A DNA stretch of 64,000 nucleotides from Marinimicrococcus sp033875255 (lineage in GTDB: Bacteria > Pseudomonadota > Alphaproteobacteria > Geminicoccales > Geminicoccaceae), in assembly GCA_033875255.1 (NCBI GenBank), contig JAWZSN010000001.1, forward strand, positions 186,001 to 250,000, read 5' to 3'. The translations under genes were made by a program, and so were the position numbers. The notes beneath the pieces were generated by a model, which was not told where the DNA came from, ran no database searches, and saw nothing but the letters and a program-made list of their open reading frames with translations. Shown here one piece after another: positions 34,545 through 44,290 of this stretch. Numbering within the stretch: position 1 is the stretch's first letter; each line of letters starts with the position of its first letter.

Positions 34545-34555
34545 GCTACGCCCGC
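34481..34555 (-). tRNA. tRNA-Val (anticodon TAC)
   Basis: 75 bases including an encoded CCA end. Acceptor GCGGGCG pairs with CGCCCGC; D-stem GCTC/GAGC; anticodon stem CGGCG/CGCCG around loop TTTACAC with anticodon TAC; T-arm GGAGG-TTCGACC-CCTTC with one G-T pair. It reads GUN valine codons. It overlaps the 3' end of the LysR gene on the other strand. Confidence 0.95.
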
Positions 34556-34566
34556 GCGACGGCCGG

Positions 34567-34595
34567 AAGATAGGGAACGCGCGCGGCGCCGGCAA
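34567..34595 (-). promoter_or_regulatory. Promoter candidate for tRNA-Val
   Basis: On the minus strand, TTGCCG (34590-34595) and TATCTT (34567-34572) are 17 bases apart, and the -10 box ends 11 bases before the mature tRNA. Good housekeeping-sigma spacing. Confidence 0.55.
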
Positions 34596-34657
34596 GCCAC
34601 GCGGATGCCGCGCATGGCCTGCGATCAGCCCGCTGAGGAAAAAAGCGTGAAAGGTCG

Positions 34658-34686
34658 TTGACAGTCTTTGGGGGGGCGGCTACATC
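34658..34686 (+). promoter_or_regulatory. Promoter candidate for tRNA-Asp
   Basis: A perfect -35 box TTGACA at 34658-34663, a 17-base spacer and TACATC at 34681-34686, ending 15 bases before tRNA-Asp. This is the best consensus promoter seen in the window; downstream read-through could also reach nuoA. Confidence 0.65.
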
Positions 34687-34701
34687 ACCGCCACGCCACG
34701 C

Positions 34702-34778
<77 letters not shown>

Positions 34779-34957
34779 TTCTCTCCTTTCTCCTCAGTTC
34801 TATATTCGATTGCAGTGCAGCTCGCTGGCGCTTGCCAAGGGGCTGCGCCGGGCGTTTCTGGCGGCTTGGCTTTTGCAGCGCAGCAGCCTATGTTCCGCCG
34901 CGGCCACGCCGGCCCCCTGCGCCGGAGGGCGCAATCGACTGGGCGATCGAGAGCCGA

Positions 34958-35323
34958 ATGCAGCATTATCTCGTCGAGTACCTGCCTATCCTGATCTTCC
35001 TGGGCATCGCCGTCGGGCTGGCCCTGGTGATCGTTCTCGCCTCCCTCCTGGTGGCTCGTCAGCGCCCCGACAGCGAGAAGCTGTCGGCCTACGAGTGCGG
35101 GTTCGAGGCCTTTGGTGACGCGCGGCAGCGCTTCGACGTGCGCTTCTATCTCGTCGCCATCCTGTTCATCATCTTCGACCTCGAGGTGGTCTTCCTGTTC
35201 CCCTGGGCGGTGTCGCTCGGGAATATCGGGCTGTTCGGCTTCTGGTCGATGATGGTCTTCCTCGGGGTTCTGACCGTGGGCTTCATCTACGAGTGGAAGA
35301 AGGGGGCTCTGGAATGGGAGTGA
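34958..35323 (+). CDS. nuoA: NADH-quinone oxidoreductase subunit A
   Basis: 121 residues, three membrane helices. The loop KLSAYECGFEAFGDARQRFDVRFYLVAILFIIFDLEVVFLFPW is the hallmark of NuoA/ND3, with the cysteine that reports active/deactive states in mitochondrial complex I. The start at 34958 is chosen because earlier frames run through unrelated sequence. First gene of the complete nuoA-N operon. Confidence 0.96.
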   Translation: MQHYLVEYLPILIFLGIAVGLALVIVLASLLVARQRPDSEKLSAYECGFEAFGDARQRFDVRFYLVAILFIIFDLEVVFLFPWAVSLGNIGLFGFWSMMVFLGVLTVGFIYEWKKGALEWE

Positions 35324-35856
35324 GCAGCGCCGCACAGGCGCCGGCGGCCCCCGCCGGCGGCTCGGTCGACCTCTTCCAGCGGGTCGACGAGGGCCTCAAG
35401 AACCAGGGCTTCCTGGTCACCGGCCTCAACGACCTGGTGAACTGGGCGCGCAGCGGCAGCATGTGGCCGATGACCTTCGGTCTGGCCTGCTGCGCTGTCG
35501 AGATGATGCACGCGGCGGCCGCGCGCTACGACCTCGACCGCTACGGCGTGGTCTTCCGGCCGAGCCCGCGGCAGGCCGATGTCATGATCGTGGCGGGCAC
35601 GCTGTGCAACAAGATGGCGCCGGCCCTGCGCAAGGTCTACGACCAGATGGCCGAGCCGCGCTACGTCCTGTCGATGGGCTCGTGTGCCAATGGCGGCGGC
35701 TACTACCACTACAGCTATTCGGTGGTCCGCGGCTGCGATCGCATCGTGCCGGTCGACGTCTACGTGCCGGGCTGCCCGCCGACCGCCGAGGCGCTGGTCT
35801 ACGGCATCTTGATGCTGCAGCGCAAAATTCGCCGCACCGGCGCTTTTGTCCGCTGA
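35314..35856 (+). CDS. nuoB: NADH-quinone oxidoreductase subunit B
   Basis: 180 residues. Carries cluster N2, the last iron-sulphur centre before quinone: C59, C60, C124 and C154 are all present (GLACCAVEMM, MGSCANGG, VPGCPPT). It overlaps nuoA by 10 bases, with AAGGGGG as ribosome site inside nuoA. Soluble, located in the Q module. Confidence 0.97.
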   Translation: MGVSSAAQAPAAPAGGSVDLFQRVDEGLKNQGFLVTGLNDLVNWARSGSMWPMTFGLACCAVEMMHAAAARYDLDRYGVVFRPSPRQADVMIVAGTLCNKMAPALRKVYDQMAEPRYVLSMGSCANGGGYYHYSYSVVRGCDRIVPVDVYVPGCPPTAEALVYGILMLQRKIRRTGAFVR

Positions 35857-35866
35857 AGGAGGTTTG

Positions 35867-36493
35867 ATGGCGTCCGCCGACCTGACCGCGCGCGACGAGG
35901 GCCTGCGCGATCTCCTGGCACTGATCGAGCCGACTCTGGGCGACAGCCTGCTCGCCAGCAGCATCGAGCATGGCGAGCTCACGCTGCGCGTGCCGGTGCC
36001 GCAGATCGTCCGCGTGCTCGCCTATCTGCGCGACGATCCCAACATGCTCTTCAAGGAGCTGGTGGATCTGTGCGGCGTGGACTATCCCGAGCGCGAGCGG
36101 CGCTTCGAGGTGGTCTATCACCTGCTGTCGCTGCGCCATAACCAGCGCATCCGCGTCAAGGTCGCCACCGACGAGGCGACGCCCGTCCCCTCCGTCGTCG
36201 AGGCGTTCTCGACCGCCGGCTGGTTCGAGCGCGAGGCCTGGGACATGTACGGGATCTTCTTCAGCGGCCATCCCGACCTGCGCCGGCTGCTGACCGACTA
36301 CGGCTTCGAGGGCCACCCGCTGCGCAAGGACTTCCCGCTCACCGGGTATGTCGAGATGCGCTACGACGACGAGCAGAAGCGGGTGATCTACGAGCCCGTG
36401 AAGCTGCGCCAGGACTTCCGCTCGTGGGACTTCCTGAGCCCCTGGGAAGGCAGCGGCGGGCTGCTGCCGGGCGACGAGAAGGCCAAGGCCTGA
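35867..36493 (+). CDS. nuoC: NADH-quinone oxidoreductase subunit C
   Basis: 208 residues, equivalent to the mitochondrial 30 kDa subunit. The signature ERRFEVVYHLLSLRHNQRIRVK and the block EREAWDMYGIFFSGHPDLRRLLTDYGFEGHPLRKDFPL are both present. The ATG has the strongest ribosome site seen here, AAGGAGG with 4 bases before the start. NuoC is not fused to NuoD, unlike in enterobacteria. Sits in the Q module. Confidence 0.97.
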   Translation: MASADLTARDEGLRDLLALIEPTLGDSLLASSIEHGELTLRVPVPQIVRVLAYLRDDPNMLFKELVDLCGVDYPERERRFEVVYHLLSLRHNQRIRVKVATDEATPVPSVVEAFSTAGWFEREAWDMYGIFFSGHPDLRRLLTDYGFEGHPLRKDFPLTGYVEMRYDDEQKRVIYEPVKLRQDFRSWDFLSPWEGSGGLLPGDEKAKA

Positions 36494-36570
36494 CCCACTC
36501 GCGGGGCAAGGCGGCGGAGCACGCGGCGGGGCTGGGCAGTCTCGCGGGCAAGGCATACGGGATGTGAGAC

Positions 36571-37749
36571 ATGCCCGACATTCAAATGCAGAACTACACC
36601 ATCAATTTCGGGCCGCAGCATCCGGCGGCGCACGGCGTGCTGCGCCTCGTGCTCGAGATGAATGGTGAGGTCGTCGAGCGTTCCGATCCGCATATCGGGC
36701 TGCTGCACCGTGGCACCGAGAAGCTGATCGAATACCGCCCCTGGCTGCAGAATATCCCCTATTTCGACCGGCTCGACTATTGCTCGATGCTCTGCCAGGA
36801 GCACGCCTACGTGCTGGGCGTCGAGAAGCTGCTGGGGATCGAGGCGCCGATCCGCGCCCTCTACATCCGCACGCTGTTCGACGAGATCACGCGGATCCTC
36901 AACCATCTCCTCAACGTCACCACCATGGCGCTCGACGTGGGCGCGATGACGCCGCTTCTCTGGCTCTTCGAGGAGCGCGAGAAGCTGATGACGTTCTACG
37001 AGGCGGTGACCGGCGCGCGCATGCACGCCAACTACTACCGCTTCGGCGGGGTCGCCCGCGACCTGCCCAAGGGGATGGACGAGCAGATCCTCAAATGGGC
37101 CGACGAGTTCGTGCCGATCCTCGACGACGTCGAGGCGCTGCTGACCGAGAACCGGATCTTCAAGCAGCGCACCGTCGATATCGGCGTGGTGAGCATCGAG
37201 GACGCGCTGGACTGGGGCTTCTCCGGGCCGATGCTGCGCGCCTCGGGCCTGCCCTGGGATCTCCGCAAGTCGCAGCCCTATGCGGTCTACGACCGGATGG
37301 AGTTCGACATCCCGGTCGGCAAGAACGGCGACTGCTACGACCGCTATCTGGTGCGCATGCTGGAGATCCGCGAGTCGCTCAAGATCGTCCGTCAGTGCAT
37401 CGCCCAGATGCCCGAAGGGCCGTGGCGGATCGACGACCAGAAGGTGACGCCGCCGCCGCGCCGCGAGATGAAGCGCTCGATGGAGGCGCTCATCCATCAC
37501 TTCAAGCTCTATACCGAAGGCATTCACGTGCCGGAGGGCGAGGTCTACGCGGCGGTGGAGAGTGGAAAAGGCGAGTTCGGCGTCTATCTGGTGAGCGACG
37601 GCACCAACAAGCCCTATCGCTGCAAGATCCGCTCGCCGGGCTACGTGCATCTCCAGGCGCTCGACTTCATGGGGAAGGGGCACCAGCTCGCCGACATCGT
37701 GGCGATCATCGGCTCGCTGGACATCGTTTTCGGGGAGATCGACCGGTGA
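36571..37749 (+). CDS. nuoD: NADH-quinone oxidoreductase subunit D
   Basis: 392 residues, the 49 kDa-type subunit that together with NuoB forms the quinone site. The start INFGPQHPAAHGVLRL and the block LLHRGTEKLIEYRPW with quinone-site histidine and neighbouring residues are typical, as is GVYLVSDGTNKPYRCKIRSPGY near the end. A 77-base gap separates it from nuoC and no strong ribosome site is visible. Confidence 0.97.
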   Translation: MPDIQMQNYTINFGPQHPAAHGVLRLVLEMNGEVVERSDPHIGLLHRGTEKLIEYRPWLQNIPYFDRLDYCSMLCQEHAYVLGVEKLLGIEAPIRALYIRTLFDEITRILNHLLNVTTMALDVGAMTPLLWLFEEREKLMTFYEAVTGARMHANYYRFGGVARDLPKGMDEQILKWADEFVPILDDVEALLTENRIFKQRTVDIGVVSIEDALDWGFSGPMLRASGLPWDLRKSQPYAVYDRMEFDIPVGKNGDCYDRYLVRMLEIRESLKIVRQCIAQMPEGPWRIDDQKVTPPPRREMKRSMEALIHHFKLYTEGIHVPEGEVYAAVESGKGEFGVYLVSDGTNKPYRCKIRSPGYVHLQALDFMGKGHQLADIVAIIGSLDIVFGEIDR

Positions 37750-38368
37750 GCGCGCCCAGCAAGGCCGAAGTCAGGGGCGAGATGGCGCCCGATGTGTCCA
37801 GCTTCGAGTTCACGCCGGCCAATCTCGAGGAAGCCCGCGCGGTTCTCGCCAGGTTCCCGGCCGACCGCCGCCAGAGTGCCGTGCTGCCGCTCCTGCACAT
37901 GGCGCAAAAGCAGCATGGCGGCTGGCTGCCGCGCGCCGTTCTGGATTATCTCGCGGAGTTTCTCGGCATCCCCAGGATCCGGGTCTACGAGGTGGCGAGC
38001 TTCTACGACATGTACAACACCGAGCCCGTCGGCAGGGTGCAGGTGCGGGTGTGCACCACCACGCCCTGCTGGCTGTGCGGCTCGGACGATATCGTGAAGG
38101 CGGCCCGCGACGTGCTCGGCTGCGAGATCGGCCAGTCGACCGACGACGGGCGCTTCTTCCTGCGCGAGTTCGAGTGCCTCGGCGCCTGCTCCAACGCGCC
38201 GGTCCTCTGGGTCGATGACGACTATTACGAGGATCTCGACTACGAGAAGACCCGGACGCTCCTCGAGGCCTTCAAGCGCGGCGAGACACCGCCTGCTGGG
38301 CCCCAGTCCGGCCGCAAGGGCTCGATGCCCATCGGTGGCAAGACCACGCTGCTCGAGACGGGTGAGTG

Positions 38369-38369
<1 letters not shown>
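37746..38369 (+). CDS. nuoE: NADH-quinone oxidoreductase subunit E
   Basis: 207 residues from a GTG that overlaps the nuoD stop (GTGA). The 24 kDa-type subunit with [2Fe-2S] cluster N1a: C103 and C108 in VCTTTPCWLCGS, C144 and C148 in FECLGACSNAP. Upstream in-frame sequence lies inside nuoD and is a shadow. Part of the NADH-oxidising module with NuoF and NuoG. Confidence 0.95.
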
Positions 38370-39652
<1,283 letters not shown>

Positions 39653-39681
39653 GTGGACGTGGCGAGTTCAGGGAACAGACG

Positions 39682-41745
39682 ATGCCGAAGCTGACCATCG
39701 ACGGCCAGGAGGTCGAGGTCCCGCCGGGCTCGACGGTGCTGCAGGCCTGCGAGGCGGCGGGCCGCGAGATCCCGGTGTTCTGCTACCATCCGCGCCTCGA
39801 CATCGCCGGCAACTGCCGGATGTGCCTGGTGGAGATGGAGAAGTCGCCCAAGCCCATCGCGTCGTGCGCGATGCCGGCGGGTGACGGCATGGTGATCAAG
39901 ACCAACACGCCGCTCGTCCACAAGGCGCGCAAGGGCGTGCTCGAGCTGCTCTTGATCAACCACCCGCTGGACTGCCCGATCTGCGACCAGGGCGGCGAGT
40001 GCGACCTGCAGGACCTGACCCTGTTCTACGGGCCGGACCAGTCGCGGTTCGAGGAGAACAAGCGCCCGGTCGCCGACAAATATCTGGGCCCGCTGATCTC
40101 CACCCACATGACGCGCTGCATCCACTGCACGCGCTGCATCCGCTTCATCGACCAGGTGGCGGGGGTGGAGGAGCTGGGTGCGGTGCACCGCGGCGAGCAC
40201 ATGGAGATCACCACCTGGATCGAGAAGGCGCTGAGCTCCGAGCTCAGCGGCAACATCATCGATCTGTGCCCGGTGGGCGCTCTCAACTCCAAGCCCTACG
40301 AGTACCGGGCGCGGACCTGGGAGCTCAAGAAGACCGAATCGATCGACGTGCTCGACGCGGTCGGCGCCAACATCCGCGTCGACAGCCGCGGCAGCGAGGT
40401 CATGCGGGTGCTCCCGCGCCTCCATGAGGACATCAACGAGGAGTGGCTCGCCGACAAGAGCCGCTTTTCCTATGACGGCCTCAAGCGTCGCCGCCTCGAC
40501 GTGCCCATGGTCAAGAGCGAGGGCAAGCTCGCGCCCAGCGACTGGCGCACCGCATTCTCGGCGATCAAGGACCGGCTGGAGGGCGTCGATCCGGGGAAGA
40601 TCGGCTTCATCGTCGGCGATCTGGTCGATGCCGAGACGATGGTGATGGTGCGCGAGCTCGCCGCCGCCATCGGCACGCCGCATGTCGACTGCCGCCAGGA
40701 CGGCGCCAAGCTCGACGGCAAGGTGCGCGCCGAATATCTCTTCAACACCACCATCGCCGGCATCGAGCAGGCGGATGCGGTGCTGCTGGTCGGCACCAAC
40801 CCCCGCTGGGAGGCGCCGCTGATCAATGCGCGCCTGAGGAAGCGGCAGCTCCAGGGCAACTTCCGGGTGGCCCGCATCGGCGCGCCCTTCGATCTGACCT
40901 ACCCGGTCGAGGATCTGGGCGCCGGGGCGCAGACCCTGCAGGAGCTGGCGAGCGGCCAGCACTCCTTCGCCGAGGTGCTCAAGAGCGCGAAGAACCCGAT
41001 GGTGATCGTCGGCGCCGGCGCCATCGCCCGTCCCGACGGGGCGGCGATCGTGGCGCTGGCGCGCGAGCTGGCCGTGGCCTGCAACATGGTCCGCGACGAC
41101 TGGAACGGTTACAACGTCCTGCACACCGCCGCCTCGCGGGTGGCCGGCCTCGACCTCGGTCTGGTGCCGGGCGAGGGCGGGCGCGACGTCGCTGGCATGC
41201 TCGAGGGCGTCGCGGGCGGGATCGAGGTGCTGTTCCTGATCGGCGCCGACGAGATCGACACCTCGCGGCTGGGCGACACGTTCGTGGTCTATCAGGGCCA
41301 TCACGGCGATGTCGGCGCGCATGCCGCCGACGTGATCCTGCCGGGAGCCGCCTATACCGAGAAGAACGCGATCTACGTCAACACCGAGGGGCGCCCCCAG
41401 CGCACCAAGCTCGCCGTGTTCCCTCCGGGCGAGGCCAAGGAGGACTGGAAGATCCTTCGCGCCCTCTCCGAGGTGCTGGGCCGGGTGGTGCAGCTCAACT
41501 CGCTGCCCGAGGTGCGCGCGAGATTGACGGCGCTGGCCCCGCAGCTGCGTGCCATCGACGTGATCGAGCCTGCGGCGTGGGGCGAGTTCGGGCGGCCGGG
41601 CGAGCTCGGCCGGGCGGCCTTCACCTCGCCGGTCCAGGATTTCTACCAGACCAACCCGATCAGCCGCGCCTCGGCCGTGATGGCCGAATGCAGCGAGCTC
41701 TTCGTCCGCGGTGCTGCCCAGGGAGCGACGGGAACCCATGGCTGA
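39682..41745 (+). CDS. nuoG: NADH-quinone oxidoreductase subunit G
   Basis: 687 residues, the 75 kDa-type subunit. [2Fe-2S] cluster N1b: C34, C45, C48, C62. [4Fe-4S] N5: H94, C98, C101, C107. [4Fe-4S] N4: C146, C149, C152, C196. The remainder is a molybdopterin-oxidoreductase-like domain that in this mitochondrial-type form has lost the cofactor. The extra cluster N7 motif of some bacterial enzymes is not visible. A 29-base gap with AGGGAA separates it from nuoF. Confidence 0.97.
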   Translation: MPKLTIDGQEVEVPPGSTVLQACEAAGREIPVFCYHPRLDIAGNCRMCLVEMEKSPKPIASCAMPAGDGMVIKTNTPLVHKARKGVLELLLINHPLDCPICDQGGECDLQDLTLFYGPDQSRFEENKRPVADKYLGPLISTHMTRCIHCTRCIRFIDQVAGVEELGAVHRGEHMEITTWIEKALSSELSGNIIDLCPVGALNSKPYEYRARTWELKKTESIDVLDAVGANIRVDSRGSEVMRVLPRLHEDINEEWLADKSRFSYDGLKRRRLDVPMVKSEGKLAPSDWRTAFSAIKDRLEGVDPGKIGFIVGDLVDAETMVMVRELAAAIGTPHVDCRQDGAKLDGKVRAEYLFNTTIAGIEQADAVLLVGTNPRWEAPLINARLRKRQLQGNFRVARIGAPFDLTYPVEDLGAGAQTLQELASGQHSFAEVLKSAKNPMVIVGAGAIARPDGAAIVALARELAVACNMVRDDWNGYNVLHTAASRVAGLDLGLVPGEGGRDVAGMLEGVAGGIEVLFLIGADEIDTSRLGDTFVVYQGHHGDVGAHAADVILPGAAYTEKNAIYVNTEGRPQRTKLAVFPPGEAKEDWKILRALSEVLGRVVQLNSLPEVRARLTALAPQLRAIDVIEPAAWGEFGRPGELGRAAFTSPVQDFYQTNPISRASAVMAECSELFVRGAAQGATGTHG

Positions 41746-42751
41746 TCTCTGGTCCGGGGCGATCTGGCCCGTTCTGCTGATCACCCTGCAGATCCTCGCC
41801 ATCGTGCTGCCGCTGCTGCTGGCGGTTGCCTACCTCACCTATGCCGAGCGCAAGGTGATTGGCGCCATGCAGCTGCGTCAGGGGCCAATGACGGTGGGCC
41901 CTTACGGCCTGCTGCAGCCGCTGGCCGACGGGCTCAAGCTGTTCCTCAAGGAGACGGTCGTCCCCACCGGCGCCAACCGGATCGTGTTCGTCCTGGCGCC
42001 GATGGTGACCTTCATCCTGGCGCTCATCGGCTGGGCGGTGATCCCCTTCGGCGACGGGCTGGTGCTGGCCGACATCAATGTCGGCATCCTCTATCTCCTG
42101 GCCATCAGCTCGCTGGGCGTCTACGGCATCATCATGGCGGGCTGGGCCTCCAACTCGCGCTACGCGTTCCTTGGTGCCCTGCGCTCCTCGGCGCAGATGG
42201 TCTCCTACGAGATCGCCATCGGCTTGATCATCGTGAACGTGCTGATCACCGCCGGCTCGCTCAATCTGAGCGACATCGTGCGCGCCCAGGGCGAGCACGG
42301 GTGGTACATGATCTGGCACTTCCCGATGTTCATGATCTTCATCGTGTCGATCCTGGCGGAGACCAACCGCCATCCGTTCGACATGCCGGAGGACGAGTCG
42401 TCGCTGGTGACGGGCTACAACGTCGAGTACAGCGCGATGACCTTCGCGCTCTTCTTCCTCGGCGAATACGCCAACATGATCCTGATGAGTGCCATCGCCA
42501 CCATCCTGTTCCTCGGCGGCTGGCTCGCACCCTTCGACATCTTTCCGCTGAACCTCATTCCCGGGCCGATCTGGTTCATTCTCAAGATCTGCCTGATGCT
42601 CTTCGTCTTCATCTGGGCCCGCGCCACGCTGCCCCGGTACCGCTACGACCAGCTCATGCGGCTCGGCTGGAAGGTCCTCCTGCCGTTCTCGCTGCTGTGG
42701 GTCGTGGTGACCTCGGGCTTCCTGGTCGCCTTCGACCTGCTGCCCAAGTGA
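41738..42751 (+). CDS. nuoH: NADH-quinone oxidoreductase subunit H
   Basis: 337 residues, eight membrane helices; anchors the peripheral arm and forms part of the quinone chamber and first proton path. AYLTYAERKVIGAMQLRQGP and FPLAETNRHPFDMPEDESSLVTGYNVEYSAM-type block (here starting AETNRHPFDMPE near residue 212) are the ND1 signatures. The ATG lies 8 bases before the end of nuoG. Confidence 0.97.
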   Translation: MADLWSGAIWPVLLITLQILAIVLPLLLAVAYLTYAERKVIGAMQLRQGPMTVGPYGLLQPLADGLKLFLKETVVPTGANRIVFVLAPMVTFILALIGWAVIPFGDGLVLADINVGILYLLAISSLGVYGIIMAGWASNSRYAFLGALRSSAQMVSYEIAIGLIIVNVLITAGSLNLSDIVRAQGEHGWYMIWHFPMFMIFIVSILAETNRHPFDMPEDESSLVTGYNVEYSAMTFALFFLGEYANMILMSAIATILFLGGWLAPFDIFPLNLIPGPIWFILKICLMLFVFIWARATLPRYRYDQLMRLGWKVLLPFSLLWVVVTSGFLVAFDLLPK

Positions 42752-42811
42752 TGCGATGGTTTCCTGTTGTCGTCGCCCGCCCGGCTCGGGCGGCGGCAAG
42801 GAGTTGATCGG

Positions 42812-43300
42812 ATGCTCGCACTCGACCGCGTCGCCCGCACCATGCTCTGGCGAGAGCTCGTGACCGGCTTTGCGCTGACCTTCAAGTACATGTTCAAGCG
42901 CAAGGTGACGCTGAACTATCCCTACGAGAAGGGCCCGCTGTCGCCGCGCTTTCGCGGCGAGCACGCGCTGCGCCGTTATCCCAACGGCGAGGAGCGCTGC
43001 ATCGCGTGCAAGCTGTGCGAGGCGATCTGCCCCGCCCAGGCGATCACCATCGAGAGCGAGCCGCGCGCCGACGGCACGCGGCGCACGACGCGCTACGACA
43101 TCGACATGACCAAGTGCATCTATTGCGGCTTTTGCGAAGAAGCCTGCCCGGTCGATGCCATCGTCGAGGGGCCGAACTACGAGTTCGCCGCAGAGAGCCG
43201 CGAGGAGCTCTTCTACAACAAGGAGAAGCTGCTCGCGAACGGCGAGCGCTGGGAGCGCGAGATCGCGGCCAACCTTGCCGCCGACGCCCCCTACCGCTAA
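42812..43300 (+). CDS. nuoI: NADH-quinone oxidoreductase subunit I
   Basis: 162 residues, normal length. Two ferredoxin-type [4Fe-4S] clusters N6a and N6b: C63, C66, C69, C73 and C102, C105, C108, C112 (CIACKLCEAICP, CIYCGFCEEACP). AAGGAG is 8 bases before this ATG; an ATG at 42767 is in frame but falls in non-conserved sequence. Confidence 0.97.
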   Translation: MLALDRVARTMLWRELVTGFALTFKYMFKRKVTLNYPYEKGPLSPRFRGEHALRRYPNGEERCIACKLCEAICPAQAITIESEPRADGTRRTTRYDIDMTKCIYCGFCEEACPVDAIVEGPNYEFAAESREELFYNKEKLLANGERWEREIAANLAADAPYR

Positions 43301-43360
43301 ACAGCCCGCGCCGGCCTCGGCCGGCTGCTCCTGCCCAAGGCGATGCCTGGATCCGGCCTC

Positions 43361-43969
43361 ATGACCGTCGAGCTCTTCCTGTTTTACGTCTTCGCGGTTG
43401 TGACCGTGGCCTCGGCGGTCATGGTCGTCGCGGCGCGCAACCCCGTGCACTCCGTGCTCTTCCTGATCCTCAGCTTCTTCAACACGGCCGGCCTGTTCGT
43501 GCTGATCGGCGCCGAGTTCCTGGCGATGATGCTGGTGGTGGTCTATGTGGGCGCGGTGGCCGTGCTCTTCATGTTCGTGGTGATGATGCTCGACGTCAAT
43601 TTCGTCCAGCTGCGCCAGGGCTTCATGCAGTACATGCCGATCGGCGCCGTGGTCGGCGTCATCTTGATGATCGAGCTGATCATGGTGGTCGGCACCCGGG
43701 TGCTGGGCGAGGAGGGCGAGGTGCTCGCCGGCCCCGGCACGGTGCCCCTCGCCAGCAACACCGAGCTGCTCGGCAACGTGCTCTACACCGACTATTTCTA
43801 TCTCTTCCAGACCGCCGGCCTGATCCTCCTCGTGGCGATCATCGGCGCCATCTCCCTCACCTTGCGCCAGCGTCCGGGCATTCGCCGCCAGGACATCGGG
43901 CGACAGGTGCACCGGCGCCCGTCCGAGACCGTCGAGCTGCGCAAGGTCCGTTCGGGGAGCGGCGTCTAA
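43361..43969 (+). CDS. nuoJ: NADH-quinone oxidoreductase subunit J
   Basis: 202 residues, five membrane helices (ND6-like). The block MMLVVVYVGAVAVLFMFVVMML contains the pi-bulge helix linked to conformational coupling. Alternative ATG at 43343 would add six residues. Followed by nuoK with a one-base stop/start overlap. Confidence 0.95.
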   Translation: MTVELFLFYVFAVVTVASAVMVVAARNPVHSVLFLILSFFNTAGLFVLIGAEFLAMMLVVVYVGAVAVLFMFVVMMLDVNFVQLRQGFMQYMPIGAVVGVILMIELIMVVGTRVLGEEGEVLAGPGTVPLASNTELLGNVLYTDYFYLFQTAGLILLVAIIGAISLTLRQRPGIRRQDIGRQVHRRPSETVELRKVRSGSGV

Positions 43970-44280
43970 TGTCTGCCATTCCGCTTGGGCACTATCTCAC
44001 GCTGGCGGCCGTCGTGTTCACGATCGGCATCTTCGGCATCTTCCTCAACCGGAAGAACGTGATCGTCATCTTGATGTCGATCGAGCTGATCCTGCTCGCG
44101 ATCAACATCAACCTGGTGGCCTTCTCGTCCTATCTGGCGGACCTCGCCGGGCAGGTGTTCGCGCTGTTCGTGCTGACCGTGGCGGCGGCGGAGGCTGCCA
44201 TCGGCCTTGCCATCGTCGTGGTCTATTTCCGCAACCGCGGCAGCATCGCGGTCGAAGACATCAATCTCATGAAGGGCTAG
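43969..44280 (+). CDS. nuoK: NADH-quinone oxidoreductase subunit K
   Basis: 103 residues, three membrane helices (ND4L-like). The two conserved glutamates of the proton path are seen in MSIELILLAININ and in AAAEAAIGLAIVV. ATG overlaps the nuoJ stop codon (TAATG). Confidence 0.96.
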   Translation: MSAIPLGHYLTLAAVVFTIGIFGIFLNRKNVIVILMSIELILLAININLVAFSSYLADLAGQVFALFVLTVAAAEAAIGLAIVVVYFRNRGSIAVEDINLMKG

Positions 44281-44290
44281 GGCTCGCCCG

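Noticed and set aside
34481..34555. LysR gene as a pseudogene because it ends in a tRNA
   Set aside because: The helix-turn-helix and effector domain are intact and length is normal; only the tail is unusual.
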